From contig NZ_JALLPK010000001.1 of NCBI RefSeq assembly GCF_023276375.1, positions 2,666,001-2,730,000 of the forward strand: 64,000 nucleotides of DNA, in the 5' to 3' direction. The notes beneath the pieces are model-generated. The model ran no database searches, had not been told where the DNA came from, and saw only the letters and a program-made list of their open reading frames with translations. How positions within the stretch are numbered: the stretch's first letter is position 1; every line of letters begins with the position of its first letter. The DNA comes from Halocatena marina. GTDB taxonomy: Archaea; Halobacteriota; Halobacteria; Halobacteriales; Haloarculaceae. Shown here in pieces: positions 16,509 through 24,929 of this stretch. The position numbers and the translations under genes were made by a program.

Positions 16509-17675
16509 ATGACACGAGCAAGTGTCGTCGGAGCCGGAATGACGGCCTTCGGCGTTCACGAATCGACGCTGTCCGAGCTATTCGCAACAGCAGCGCTCGA
16601 TGCGTACGATGACGCGGGCGTTGGTCCCGCAGACATCGACGCGTTTTACTTCGGGAACGCAATGGGTGGTCAAACCGAAAACGACACACACCTCGCCCCA
16701 AAGCTCGCCACGGAGGTGGGTATTGCCGGTGTTCCAGCACAGCGATTTGAGGACGCCTGTGCGACATCGGCGAGCGCGTTCAAGAACGCTGTACAAGCAG
16801 TCGACGCCGGTATTCACGACACAGTTCTCGTCGGCGGCGTCGAGCGATGTACCCCCGAAACAGGGAACGGAACCGGGGAGATGACCCGCATTTTCGCCTC
16901 TGCATCACATCGACAATACGAGCAACCAACCGGGCTGACGTTCCCCGGCGTGTTTGCCCTCATGACAAAACGGCACATGCACGTCTACGGGACAACAGAA
17001 GAGCAGTTGGCTCACGTCGCGGTGAAAAATCACAGAAACGGGACGTACAACCCACGAGCACACTTCGGCAGAGAAGCGACCGTCGAGGAGGTGCTCGATT
17101 CGCCGATCGTCGCCGACCCGTTCCGTCTCATGGACTGCTGTCCGTTTTCCGACGGGGCAGCAGCAGTCATTGTCACCAGTGACGATCTGGCCGACTCCTA
17201 TGATGCACCAGTGGACGTCACTGGAGTGGGTCAAGCGACCGATCTCGTCCCATTGGGACTCAAATCGACGTTATACGCAACACAGGCCGCACGCGACGCC
17301 TCCGCGAAAGCCTACGAGCAGGCTGACATAACAGCTAACGACGTTGACTTTGCGGAAGTACACGACTGCTTTACCGGTGCGGAAGTGCTGGCAAGCGAGG
17401 CCATCGGCTTCTTCGAGGATGGAGAAGGAGGTCCAGCAGCCGCAGCCGGGAGAAGCGCGCTCGATGGCGATCGACCGATCAACCCGAGTGGCGGACTCAA
17501 GGCGAAAGGTCACCCGATCGGTGCGACCGGCACCGCCCAAATCGTCGAACTCACCGAACAACTCCGTGGTGATGTCGGTGAACGACAGATCGACGACGCG
17601 ACGTGTGGACTCGCGCACAACCTCGGCGGAGACGCCGGAACAACTGTCATTTCCGTTATGGAGGTGCGCGGATGA
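16509..17675 (+). CDS. thiolase domain protein (SCP-x-type acetyl-CoA acetyltransferase)
   Basis: A 388-residue thiolase. The nucleophilic Cys is at residue 84 in FEDACATSASAF. Further blocks are GGVERCTPETGNG, the acyl-CoA region DCCPFSDGAAAVI, EVHDCFTGAE, the GHPIGATG motif and the terminal CGLAHNLGGDAGTT, which is characteristic of the archaeal/SCP-x thiolase branch. In archaea such thiolases form a complex with a DUF35 protein and HMG-CoA synthase at the entry of the mevalonate pathway; here the DUF35 gene follows with an ATGA overlap but HMG-CoA synthase is absent. A role in acyl-CoA breakdown is the alternative. Confidence 0.88.
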   Translation: MTRASVVGAGMTAFGVHESTLSELFATAALDAYDDAGVGPADIDAFYFGNAMGGQTENDTHLAPKLATEVGIAGVPAQRFEDACATSASAFKNAVQAVDAGIHDTVLVGGVERCTPETGNGTGEMTRIFASASHRQYEQPTGLTFPGVFALMTKRHMHVYGTTEEQLAHVAVKNHRNGTYNPRAHFGREATVEEVLDSPIVADPFRLMDCCPFSDGAAAVIVTSDDLADSYDAPVDVTGVGQATDLVPLGLKSTLYATQAARDASAKAYEQADITANDVDFAEVHDCFTGAEVLASEAIGFFEDGEGGPAAAAGRSALDGDRPINPSGGLKAKGHPIGATGTAQIVELTEQLRGDVGERQIDDATCGLAHNLGGDAGTTVISVMEVRG

Positions 17676-18058
17676 GTCTCTCGTACAGCGAGTGGACAGA
17701 GGGACTTCGCACGGGTGCGCTCCTCGGAGTCTCGTGTTCTGATTGTACGACAACGTACGGGACGCCGGTTTCGGTCTGTCACGACTGCGGCGGTCGTTCG
17801 CTCCAATCGGTCGAACTGCCAGACGAAGGCATACTCCACTCGATAACACGAATTGCTGTTCCGCCAGTCGGCTTCGATGGTTCGTACTACGTTGGTATCG
17901 TCGAAGTGGAGAACGACCGCAACCGTGCCCGTCTTGCGGCACGGATCGAGAGCGACGAAGAACCCGAGATTGGAACGACAGTGGTGCTCACAGACGTTAT
18001 TGAAGAAGACCCAAGCGGGTACGTAGCACCAGTGTTTGAAACGAGAGACGAACGCTAA
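17672..18058 (+). CDS. DUF35 zinc-ribbon/OB-fold protein (thiolase partner)
   Basis: A 128-residue protein with an N-terminal zinc ribbon, CSDC and CHDC spaced by 13 residues, and a C-terminal OB fold (about 60-120; PVGFDGSYYVGIVEVE). DUF35 proteins bridge thiolases and HMG-CoA synthases and may bind CoA intermediates for channelling. The ATG at 17672 overlaps the thiolase stop by four bases, so equimolar synthesis is expected. The open frame further upstream lies inside the thiolase gene and is not used. Confidence 0.88.
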   Translation: MSLSYSEWTEGLRTGALLGVSCSDCTTTYGTPVSVCHDCGGRSLQSVELPDEGILHSITRIAVPPVGFDGSYYVGIVEVENDRNRARLAARIESDEEPEIGTTVVLTDVIEEDPSGYVAPVFETRDER

Positions 18059-19015
18059 TCAGACGCCCATCCGGGCAAGCCATTTTTCGGCGTCGTCGAG
18101 TTCGCTATCGGTCGGGAGATTCTCTTTGCGTTCCCAGACGAGCGATGCGGTCTGTAGATCTTCTGCGTCAGCGACTGCATCGAAGAAATCCTTACCGCGC
18201 TCGTACTGCCGGCGTTTGCGACCGAGACCGAGCAAATGCCGCATGAGCTGCGTGAGCGGGTTCCCACCGCGACGACGCTCTTCGAGTTTCCTTCGGAGAT
18301 CGTCATACTCGTCGTCGAACGTCCGGTCCATCAGCAGTTCAGCGTATCCCTCGACGGCCGTCATAGTGACGTCGACCTGTTTGAAATCAGCCCGGTCGAA
18401 ACGCCCGGACGAGAGGTCGTCTACAACGTCTTCGAGACAGTCTTCGAGATGGTTAGCGAGCCACGGAGCACTCCCGAATTCAGCGGCGTGGGTGACTTCG
18501 TGAAACGCGATCCAGCGTCTGAACCGTGGCAGATCCACAGCCAGACGATCGGCAACGCGCTCGATGTTCGGGTTGACAAAGTACAATGCGTGGGCGTTAC
18601 CCGTGTCAGGTGAGAGGAGAAGCGGATCGTACTGCCCAAGAACGTTGTTCGCAAGAAAGCTGATCGAAATCGCCATTGACCCCGTGTTGACTGACCGGAC
18701 GACGCCTGGAAGAAACTCGACACCAGTATCTAGGTCGGCGAGAATACGCTCGAACGTCTCGATATTCGCATCGATCCAATGGTGCCGGTGTTGGACTTCG
18801 ATCGTCTCCGGAAGGTCGAAATCGAGACCACCGACCGAACGGATCCGATCGCGGGCAGCACGAACGTCAGACTGATAGGACTCGACTTCGTCCGACGACA
18901 GATCGAGATCACCCGGAGCCGTCGCCGCTTTTGCAGACTCGGCCACCGCCGCCCAGTCAACTGGACCGGCACCTGACGCATCCGCGACGGCCCTGACAGC
19001 GCGGTAGAAATTCAT
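18059..19015 (-). CDS. zinc-dependent metalloprotease (DUF2342-like)
   Basis: A 318-residue protein with HEVTHAAEF at residues 172-180, the HExxH zinc motif preceded by a long N-terminal helical region and followed by the helix-rich segment PWLANHLEDCLEDVVDD. This matches the actinobacterial/haloarchaeal 'zinc-dependent metalloprotease' family, sometimes called coenzyme F420 biosynthesis-associated. Physiological substrates are unknown. No signal peptide is seen, so it is likely cytosolic. The ATG at 19015 (MNFYRAVRA) is preferred over an upstream alternative codon at 19039. It is convergent with the DUF35 gene, separated by no bases. Confidence 0.8.
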   Translation of the reverse strand: MNFYRAVRAVADASGAGPVDWAAVAESAKAATAPGDLDLSSDEVESYQSDVRAARDRIRSVGGLDFDLPETIEVQHRHHWIDANIETFERILADLDTGVEFLPGVVRSVNTGSMAISISFLANNVLGQYDPLLLSPDTGNAHALYFVNPNIERVADRLAVDLPRFRRWIAFHEVTHAAEFGSAPWLANHLEDCLEDVVDDLSSGRFDRADFKQVDVTMTAVEGYAELLMDRTFDDEYDDLRRKLEERRRGGNPLTQLMRHLLGLGRKRRQYERGKDFFDAVADAEDLQTASLVWERKENLPTDSELDDAEKWLARMGV

Positions 19016-19333
19016 GGTAGCTATACTAGACGAGAGCACTATGCAAAGGCCTTCCGACTACGCAAAAATGCTGGAAAATAATGTTCTGAGCGCTCAATAG
19101 AGCAACACAGTCATTGTGGGATAGAACGTCACCAGTGCCATCCTGCTGTACTCACGGAGGAGTCCGAGCACAGTTGAAGAACATTGGATGAAGACACGTG
19201 CCGGTCACACTTTGTTCTCGGCATCGATCAGAGAGATGCTGGTTCACGATTTATTGCTACTCGTGCTCCAAGACGTTCCGAGCAGTGACATATCGAGTGA
19301 AGCTTAAAGAGCGAGTGTGAGGGGAGTTGTCGT
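19016..19333. other. intergenic region, no recognisable gene
   Basis: About 318 bases between the metalloprotease start and the next acetyltransferase. I find only a 39-codon ATG frame at about 19190-19306 without family resemblance. A TATA-like GCTTAAAG at about 19301 serves the downstream gene. No repeats or RNA fold evident by eye. Confidence 0.5.
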
Positions 19334-19801
19334 ATGGAACTCATCAAAGCCACCGCTGAAGATCTTGATGCACTCGTCGACCGCTGGTACACGCTCGCAC
19401 GCTCGATGGAGGCGTACGACGAACTGAACGAACTCGTCTATGCGGACGTTGACGAAGTTCCCGACGACGGCTTTCGGGACCATCTTGACGACGAGAACGT
19501 CACAGACTACCTCATCGTCAACGAGAGTGAGCCGATCGGCTTTGTCACACTCAGGAAGGGTCATCACGCATCTAGGCAGTACTCGCAGTATCTCCGCATC
19601 GTGAACCTCGCTATCGACGAAGGCTATCAGAGCCGGGGACACGGCACAGAAGTCGTCGAGCGTGTAAAAGCGATGGCTCGTGAGCAGGGGTGTGACCATC
19701 TCACGGTCTCCTGTGAGTGGGAGAACGAGAGTGCACGCCGATTCTACCGCGAGACGGGCTTCCAGCCAAAGCAGGTCGACTACGCACAGTCACTTGAGTA
19801 G
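19334..19801 (+). CDS. GNAT family N-acetyltransferase
   Basis: A 155-residue acetyltransferase with a complete fold: an N-terminal helix (ELIKATAEDLDALVDRWYTL), IGFVTLRKG strand, IVNLAIDEGYQSRGHGTEVVERVKAMAREQG with the acetyl-CoA-binding Q-SRGHG loop, and the VSCEWENESARRFYRETGFQPKQVDY end typical of GNATs. The acceptor is unknown. Unlike the GNAT at 14.5 kb, this one has a long acidic insert before the second strand (YADVDEVPDDGFRDHLDDENV). ATG at 19334 follows a TATA-like element about 30 bases upstream. Confidence 0.87.
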   Translation: MELIKATAEDLDALVDRWYTLARSMEAYDELNELVYADVDEVPDDGFRDHLDDENVTDYLIVNESEPIGFVTLRKGHHASRQYSQYLRIVNLAIDEGYQSRGHGTEVVERVKAMAREQGCDHLTVSCEWENESARRFYRETGFQPKQVDYAQSLE

Positions 19802-19984
19802 GCATCGACAGAGTTGTTTCAATTTTTCCAGACAATATTAGATTGCAACCATTCAGTTAGCCGTTTACGAGAGCTCGTCTGTGGATGAATCGAGCGGGCC
19901 GATCAGACTAGTCGAATAGCGGTAAGTCGAAAATACAAGCGACAGATGAAAACCATCGGAGAATGAAGAGAGTCGATCAAGAAT

Positions 19985-20380
19985 TCAGACGCTTGCTCCA
20001 GTCGGAGACGGTTCGGTGTTCTTCCATCGTCTCATGAGGACGGTCAGCACCACGAGAAAGGAGAGACCGATGATCGCTCGGATTCCGCCACGATCCTCAC
20101 CCTCGCTGGAATCCGTTTCGGCATCCGTATCAATCACTAGTTCAGCATCTTCGTCATCGTCTTCATCTTCGTCTCCGTCCCCTCCGAACGTTCGCTTGAG
20201 GAGGACGATCAGAGCGAGCAGTGTGAGCAGGAGAACTCCGCCGAGTCCGGCGATGAGTTTCATGCTCGGGCCTGATGATTCTGTTTCAGTTGGTGCCCCA
20301 TCGGACCGTGCGCGACCGCCAAACGGCGCGTTGAATGTCGAGTCGTCGATTTCCATCCTGAAAACAGTGATATCAACCAT
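19985..20380 (-). CDS. membrane protein with acidic linker, unknown function
   Basis: A protein of about 131 residues with two hydrophobic helices (about residues 40-62 and 98-117) joined by a low-complexity Asp/Glu run (GDEDEDDDEDAELVIDTDAE). The charge makes a halophilic loop outside or inside the membrane. ATG at 20380 sits about 27 bases after a TATA-like TTTCTATAG; ATG at 20356 (MEIDDSTFN) is a plausible alternative. Divergent from the peptidase gene. No family recognised. Confidence 0.5.
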   Translation of the reverse strand: MVDITVFRMEIDDSTFNAPFGGRARSDGAPTETESSGPSMKLIAGLGGVLLLTLLALIVLLKRTFGGDGDEDEDDDEDAELVIDTDAETDSSEGEDRGGIRAIIGLSFLVVLTVLMRRWKNTEPSPTGASV

Positions 20381-20481
20381 ACCAATAGTTGGTGCGGTAC
20401 GACTATAGAAATTTGCCTGCACATCGCACTGCTTGAAGAAAGTATCGTGGTGTTCATCTTCGTACGTCACGACGCTTTCGC

Positions 20482-21534
20482 ATGAACGAGCGACAGCGGA
20501 CGTTTCTCGATGATTTATTGCAGACTGCGTCTCCGTCTGGGTTCGAGCACGCTGGCCAGCGTGTTTGGGTGGAGTACGTCGAGCAGTTTGCAGACGATGT
20601 TCGGATGGACGCGTACGGAAATGCGGTTGCAGTCTATCAAGGAGGAGCCAGCAACGTAGAGATTGCGTTCGCTGGTCACGCTGACGAAATCGGATTCATG
20701 ATCCGTGACATTACCGACGACGGATTCTTGAAGCTCACAAGTGTCGGTGGGTCGGATAAAACCGTTTCCAGAGGTCAACACGTCACTGTTCACGCCGATA
20801 CGCCTGTCCATGGTGTCATCGGGCAGACGGCGATTCACCTGCGAGATTCTGACGAAGCGGCTGTCGCAGATATCAGCGAACAGCACGTCGATATTGGGGT
20901 TGACTCACGAGAGATGGCCGAGGAACTCGTCGAAATCGGCGACCCGATTACGTTTACAAATGAAACTGCTTCGTTGCAAGGAACGCGGCTGTCGGCTCGT
21001 GGGATGGACAACCGTATCGGTGTGTGGGCGGCCGCAGAAGGCCTGCGACGGGCAGCAGAGCGCAACGCAGACGCGACAATATACGCTGTTTCGACCGTAC
21101 AAGAGGAAATCGGTCTGCAAGGCGCACAGATGGTCGGATTCGGACTGACACCAGATATGTTCATCGTCATTGACGTCACGCACGCGACTGACTCTCCTGG
21201 AATACCGGGGGAGAAGCACAACAGCGTCGAACTCGGGGAGGGACCTGTGATCGCCCGTGGAAGCGCGAACCATCCACAACTCGTCGATACCGTCAGACGC
21301 ATCGCCGCAGGAGAGGGAATCGACGTGCAACTCCAAGCCGCCAGTAGCTCGACCGGTACGGACGCAGACGCCTTCTACACCTCCCGTAGCGGTGTTCCGT
21401 CGCTAAGTATCGGGCTGCCTAACCGGTATATGCATACCCCGGTCGAAGTCATCGACACTGACGATCTCGATGTGCTTGCAGATCTCCTTGGGATCGTTGG
21501 AGCCGAAGCAGATGGGTTCGAACTTCGACCATGA
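20482..21534 (+). CDS. M42 family metallopeptidase (TET/endoglucanase-like aminopeptidase)
   Basis: A 350-residue dinuclear aminopeptidase. Metal ligands are visible in family order: His in FAGHADEIGFM, Asp in RGMDNRIGVW, Glu-Glu in VQEEIGLQGAQ, Asp in VIDVTHATDSPG and His in NRYMHTPVEV. M42 enzymes in archaea assemble as dodecameric tetrahedral TET particles that trim peptides made by the proteasome, so functional partnership with PAN (41 kb) is plausible. ATG at 20482. The reading frame has no gap and the length is typical. Confidence 0.92.
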   Translation: MNERQRTFLDDLLQTASPSGFEHAGQRVWVEYVEQFADDVRMDAYGNAVAVYQGGASNVEIAFAGHADEIGFMIRDITDDGFLKLTSVGGSDKTVSRGQHVTVHADTPVHGVIGQTAIHLRDSDEAAVADISEQHVDIGVDSREMAEELVEIGDPITFTNETASLQGTRLSARGMDNRIGVWAAAEGLRRAAERNADATIYAVSTVQEEIGLQGAQMVGFGLTPDMFIVIDVTHATDSPGIPGEKHNSVELGEGPVIARGSANHPQLVDTVRRIAAGEGIDVQLQAASSSTGTDADAFYTSRSGVPSLSIGLPNRYMHTPVEVIDTDDLDVLADLLGIVGAEADGFELRP

Positions 21535-21619
21535 GTGGCAGATCACGATTGGTAGAACAACACACACCATCTCCTGATCGATCGTACCCGGTGCGCTTAA
21601 GACACAGGAACGAGGGAAA

Positions 21620-21811
21620 ATGAATATGGCTGGCCGACCGCTTGATGTGCTGGAAGAATCACTCGGGACTGTGGTGACGATTAATCTGAAAGGTGGGGAA
21701 GTGTACACTGGTGAACTAGCCGGATACGACCAGCACATGAACCTCGTCATCGAAGAGGACGAAGACACAACCGTTATACGCGGTGATAACGTCGTTTCAA
21801 TCAACCCATGA
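21620..21811 (+). CDS. Lsm/Sm-like RNA-binding protein
   Basis: A 63-residue Sm-fold protein with both Sm motifs: Sm1 [28 protein letters not shown] and Sm2 [10 protein letters not shown]. Haloarchaeal Lsm proteins form heptameric rings that bind sRNAs and tRNA precursors. The start may be ATG at 21620 or, two codons on, at 21626 (MAGRPLD, the usual family start). The stop overlaps the start of rpl37e by four bases; this lsm-rpl37e pairing is conserved across Archaea. Confidence 0.93.
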   Translation: MNMAGRPLDVLEESLGTVVTINLKGGEVYTGELAGYDQHMNLVIEEDEDTTVIRGDNVVSINP

Positions 21812-21981
21812 CTGGAGCGGGAACCCCGAGCCAGGGAAAGAAGAATAAGACGACGCACGTGAAGTGTCGAAGATGTGGGAAGAAGTCGTACCACGTTAAG
21901 AAGAAAGTGTGTTCGGCGTGCGGGTTTGGAAAATCTGCCAAGCGTCGCGAGTACGCGTGGCAATCCAAGGCTGGCGAATAA
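21808..21981 (+). CDS. rpl37e: 50S ribosomal protein L37e
   Basis: A 57-residue basic zinc-ribbon ribosomal protein. It begins [17 protein letters not shown] and carries two CxxC pairs ([20 protein letters not shown]) that bind one zinc. The end ([13 protein letters not shown]) is typical. The ATG overlaps the lsm stop (ATGA), and the TAA shares its last base with the purF start, so three genes are translated as one coupled unit. The excess of Lys/Arg is normal for the family although unusual for a haloarchaeal protein. Confidence 0.96.
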   Translation: MTGAGTPSQGKKNKTTHVKCRRCGKKSYHVKKKVCSACGFGKSAKRREYAWQSKAGE

Positions 21982-23411
21982 TGCACGAAAAATGCGGTGT
22001 TACCGGACTTTCACTTGTTGATCGGGACGCCGCTCGCCCAATTTATTACGCACTGTACGCTCTTCAGCATCGCGGTCAGGAATCGGCGGGGATCGTTACA
22101 CACGATGGCTTTCAGCAGTACGATCACGTCGAGATGGGACTTGTTGGCGATGCTTTCACCGAGGAAGATCTCGATGGACTGCATGGAAGCGTTGGTATCG
22201 GACACGTTCGGTATCCGACGTCTGGAAGCGTCGACGCGTGCTGTGCACAGCCATTTTCAGTGTCGTTCAAGAGTGGATCACTCGGTCTCTCGCACAACGG
22301 CAATCTCATTAATGCAAACGAAGTTCGAGATGAGCTTGCCGGGCAAGGACACGCATTCACGTCCGATGGAGATACCGAAGTTATCGCACACGATCTCGCG
22401 CGGAATCTCTTAGACGGCGACCTCATCCACGCTGTTAAGAAGACGATGAACAGACTCCACGGATCGTACTCGCTGACGATTATGCACGATGATATCGTCG
22501 TTGGCGTCCGCGATCCGGAGGGGAATCGGCCACTCTGTCTCGGCAAGCTCGAAGATGGATACGTGCTGACGAGCGAAAGTTCCGCCATCGACACGCTTGA
22601 TGGCGAACTAATCCGTGATGTTCGTCCTGGTGAACTGATCCGGCTCGAACCCGACGGGACGGGATACGAGTCGTACCAGCTCAGTGAGCGCGAGAACAGC
22701 GCCCACTGTTTCTTCGAACACGTCTATTTCGCCCGTCCTGATTCGGTCATTGATGGCACGTTGGTTTACGAGAGCCGTCGTGAACTGGGTCGTCAACTCT
22801 GGGAAGAATCCGGTGTCGAGACGGACGTCGTGATGCCTGTTCCGGACTCTGGCCGGGCGTTTGCGAGCGGATACGCTGAGGTCGCATCGGGTGTTGAATT
22901 CGCCGAAGGCCTGATGAAAAACCGCTATGTTGGCCGGACGTTCATCATGCCCACACAGGATGCTCGAGAGCAGGCAGTGCGCTTGAAACTCAATCCAATC
23001 AAAAGTACTGTCGAAGGAAAGACGGTTACGCTCATCGATGACAGTATCGTCCGTGGGACCACCTCGACGCAGCTGGTTGATCTCCTGCGAGGGGCTGGTG
23101 CCGAAGAGGTACACATGCGTATCGGTGCACCGCCGATTATCGCCCCCTGCTACATGGGGATCGATATGGCGAGCCGTTCGGAACTCATCGCGGCAAACCG
23201 GGATGTCGAAGAGATCCGCGAAGTGATCGGTGCAGATAGTCTCGCGTATCTCTCGATCGACGCCGTTGCGCAGGCACTCGATATCTCGAAGGACGATCTT
23301 TGTCTTGGCTGTGTCACGGGAGCGTATCCGTACGATATCCCTGACGAACCGACCGATCGGGACGTAACTCGTCCGGGAATCGGAGACGAATCGGTCCCAG
23401 CAGCCGATTGA
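21981..23411 (+). CDS. purF: amidophosphoribosyltransferase
   Basis: A 476-residue enzyme that makes 5-phosphoribosylamine from PRPP and glutamine, the first step of purine synthesis. The N-terminal Ntn glutaminase domain has the nucleophilic Cys after the start ([10 protein letters not shown]), so the first four residues are removed in the mature enzyme if processed like Bacillus PurF. The PRT domain has the PRPP loop VTLIDDSIVRGTTST. Four Cys near residues 391-452 (CYMG, CLGCVTGAYPY) suggest an Fe-S cluster as in the Bacillus type. ATG at 21981 overlaps the rpl37e stop by one base. Confidence 0.95.
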   Translation: MHEKCGVTGLSLVDRDAARPIYYALYALQHRGQESAGIVTHDGFQQYDHVEMGLVGDAFTEEDLDGLHGSVGIGHVRYPTSGSVDACCAQPFSVSFKSGSLGLSHNGNLINANEVRDELAGQGHAFTSDGDTEVIAHDLARNLLDGDLIHAVKKTMNRLHGSYSLTIMHDDIVVGVRDPEGNRPLCLGKLEDGYVLTSESSAIDTLDGELIRDVRPGELIRLEPDGTGYESYQLSERENSAHCFFEHVYFARPDSVIDGTLVYESRRELGRQLWEESGVETDVVMPVPDSGRAFASGYAEVASGVEFAEGLMKNRYVGRTFIMPTQDAREQAVRLKLNPIKSTVEGKTVTLIDDSIVRGTTSTQLVDLLRGAGAEEVHMRIGAPPIIAPCYMGIDMASRSELIAANRDVEEIREVIGADSLAYLSIDAVAQALDISKDDLCLGCVTGAYPYDIPDEPTDRDVTRPGIGDESVPAAD

Positions 23412-23478
23412 TCACAGAAGTATATTGTGATACTTCTGGAAAGAAAATCGTAGGGATTGACTTGAAACACCCAGAAAA

Positions 23479-24006
23479 ATGATGTACGAGGGACGTTCAT
23501 GGCCGACTGTGCCATTTACGCCCTTCCACTTTGGTCCCGGACTCTTGGTTGGCGTTCCGCTCAGACGACGCCTTGACCCCGTGACGTTTCTCGTTGCGAA
23601 CGTGCTGGTTGACGTGCGAGCGACGCTCGTTTTCTTCAATATACGCTCTGGTCCATTACACGGGCCACTTCACACGTATCTTGGCGCCCTCGGACTCGCT
23701 GTTATTCTTACAGGGAGTGTTCTCGTGGTTACACAGAGGATTCCAAACACCACTCAGTGGACTGGATACCGGCCAGCATCGGTGACAGCCGTCGCGCTGG
23801 CAAGCGTCGCAGGAACGTGGCTCCACGTTACACTCGATGCGATCCTGTACTCCGACATGCAACCGCTCTATCCCGTCCTCGGAAATCCGCTGTACGGCCT
23901 TACAGGAACACTCACTATCTACGGCGCGTGTACGCTTGCACTCTTTCTCGGAGCGATTGCGAGCGTCCCACCCCTCTGGAGACGGTGGCGAGCGAGCAGT
24001 GCGTAA
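23479..24006 (+). CDS. membrane-bound metal-dependent hydrolase-like protein
   Basis: A 175-residue membrane protein with four or five hydrophobic segments. The N-terminal TPFHFGPGLLVGVPLRRRLD and the later PLHGPLHTYLGA and TWLHVTLDAILYSDMQPLYP match the group annotated as YdjM/DUF457-like 'metal-dependent hydrolases', in which conserved His and Asp residues are proposed to bind metal in the membrane. Activity has not been shown, to my knowledge. The start could be the ATG at 23479 or the adjacent one at 23482. Confidence 0.72.
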   Translation: MMYEGRSWPTVPFTPFHFGPGLLVGVPLRRRLDPVTFLVANVLVDVRATLVFFNIRSGPLHGPLHTYLGALGLAVILTGSVLVVTQRIPNTTQWTGYRPASVTAVALASVAGTWLHVTLDAILYSDMQPLYPVLGNPLYGLTGTLTIYGACTLALFLGAIASVPPLWRRWRASSA

Positions 24007-24401
24007 CGCGATTGACTAATTCCCCTAAAGCGCCGACCGAGACAGCACGAAGCCGTAAGCCGAGCTATTGGTACTTGAAATCTCATCAGTCCCACAACGA
24101 ATGAGAGAATTACGGCAAACATGTCCCTTGGAATGATTGAGACATCTTCCAAACCATACTTATATTGCCACTATTTACAGTGCATAAACATATTCTCAGA
24201 TACACATATGATGTCGGAAATAAACTGTTGCGAAGTGAGGTCGTGGAGACCGAGGGTATGGAGAGCGCGCGAGGCCGGCGATAGCGAGGTCAACGGTTAT
24301 ACTAGTGACACAGCGACACAAAGTATGAAAATTTTACTTTGCCAATAATTATATTTGCGTTTTATTGTAACTAAATTGTGTGATTAATCGGTTTGTTCGA
24401 C
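24007..24401. other. AT-rich intergenic region with a GC-rich island
   Basis: About 395 bases without a convincing gene. Most is AT-rich, but a 65-base stretch at 24230-24295 is distinctly GC-rich and can form a small hairpin (GGTC, five-base loop, GACC). That pattern can mark a structured RNA; no known RNA family is recognised. The 75-codon frame at 24121-24348 has no protein-like character. Confidence 0.4.
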
Positions 24402-24929
24402 ATGGATCTACAAGACTTATACCACAGTAGAAAGCTAACGAAGGTCATGGAGACCGGTCGGTCACAAGAACGAGTAACCTCGGCATTGAGCACACTCAAC
24501 GCCGTGTATGACTCGTTTTCCGTCCACCAGACGTCGATGAGTGTTGACCGGGACACGTACGAACATGTTGCTCAACACTGTGAACGCGGTGTCATTGAGG
24601 CCGATGTCAAGGTCCGTCACGACAAAGGGGTTCTCGTTCTCGAAACAGACGGCGTCAGACGGATGCCTCACGGGCCTATTGAAGCCGGCGACGAATCGAT
24701 CGAGGCTGGTGCCCGGCGTCTTGTGAAGGATCTCACCGGCGTCACGTGTGACATCATCGATCTCGCGAGCGCCAACATCGTTGGCATCCACGATACATCG
24801 GGTCCGGACCGGGAGCCGGTGTATCGTCTTTCTGCGCTGTTCGAGGCGATCTACAAGACTGGTGAACTCGACGAGTGTGCCACGTGGCACACAACGAAGC
24901 CTCCGTTAGTCACTCATTGTGAACGATAA
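24402..24929 (+). CDS. Nudix-fold protein with a degenerate Nudix box
   Basis: A 175-residue protein resembling haloarchaeal Nudix hydrolases: an N-terminal helical region, then the strand VRHDKGVLVLETDGVRRMPHGPIEAGDESIEAGARRLVKDLTGV (residues 71-114) in the place of the Nudix box. The catalytic RExxEE is replaced by RLVKDL and there is one extra residue before it, so metal binding and hydrolysis are doubtful. The C-terminal half (ANIVGIHDTSG, VYRLSALFEAIYKTGEL) fits the fold. The start is the ATG at 24402. It may bind a nucleotide or act as a regulator rather than an enzyme. Confidence 0.7.
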   Translation: MDLQDLYHSRKLTKVMETGRSQERVTSALSTLNAVYDSFSVHQTSMSVDRDTYEHVAQHCERGVIEADVKVRHDKGVLVLETDGVRRMPHGPIEAGDESIEAGARRLVKDLTGVTCDIIDLASANIVGIHDTSGPDREPVYRLSALFEAIYKTGELDECATWHTTKPPLVTHCER

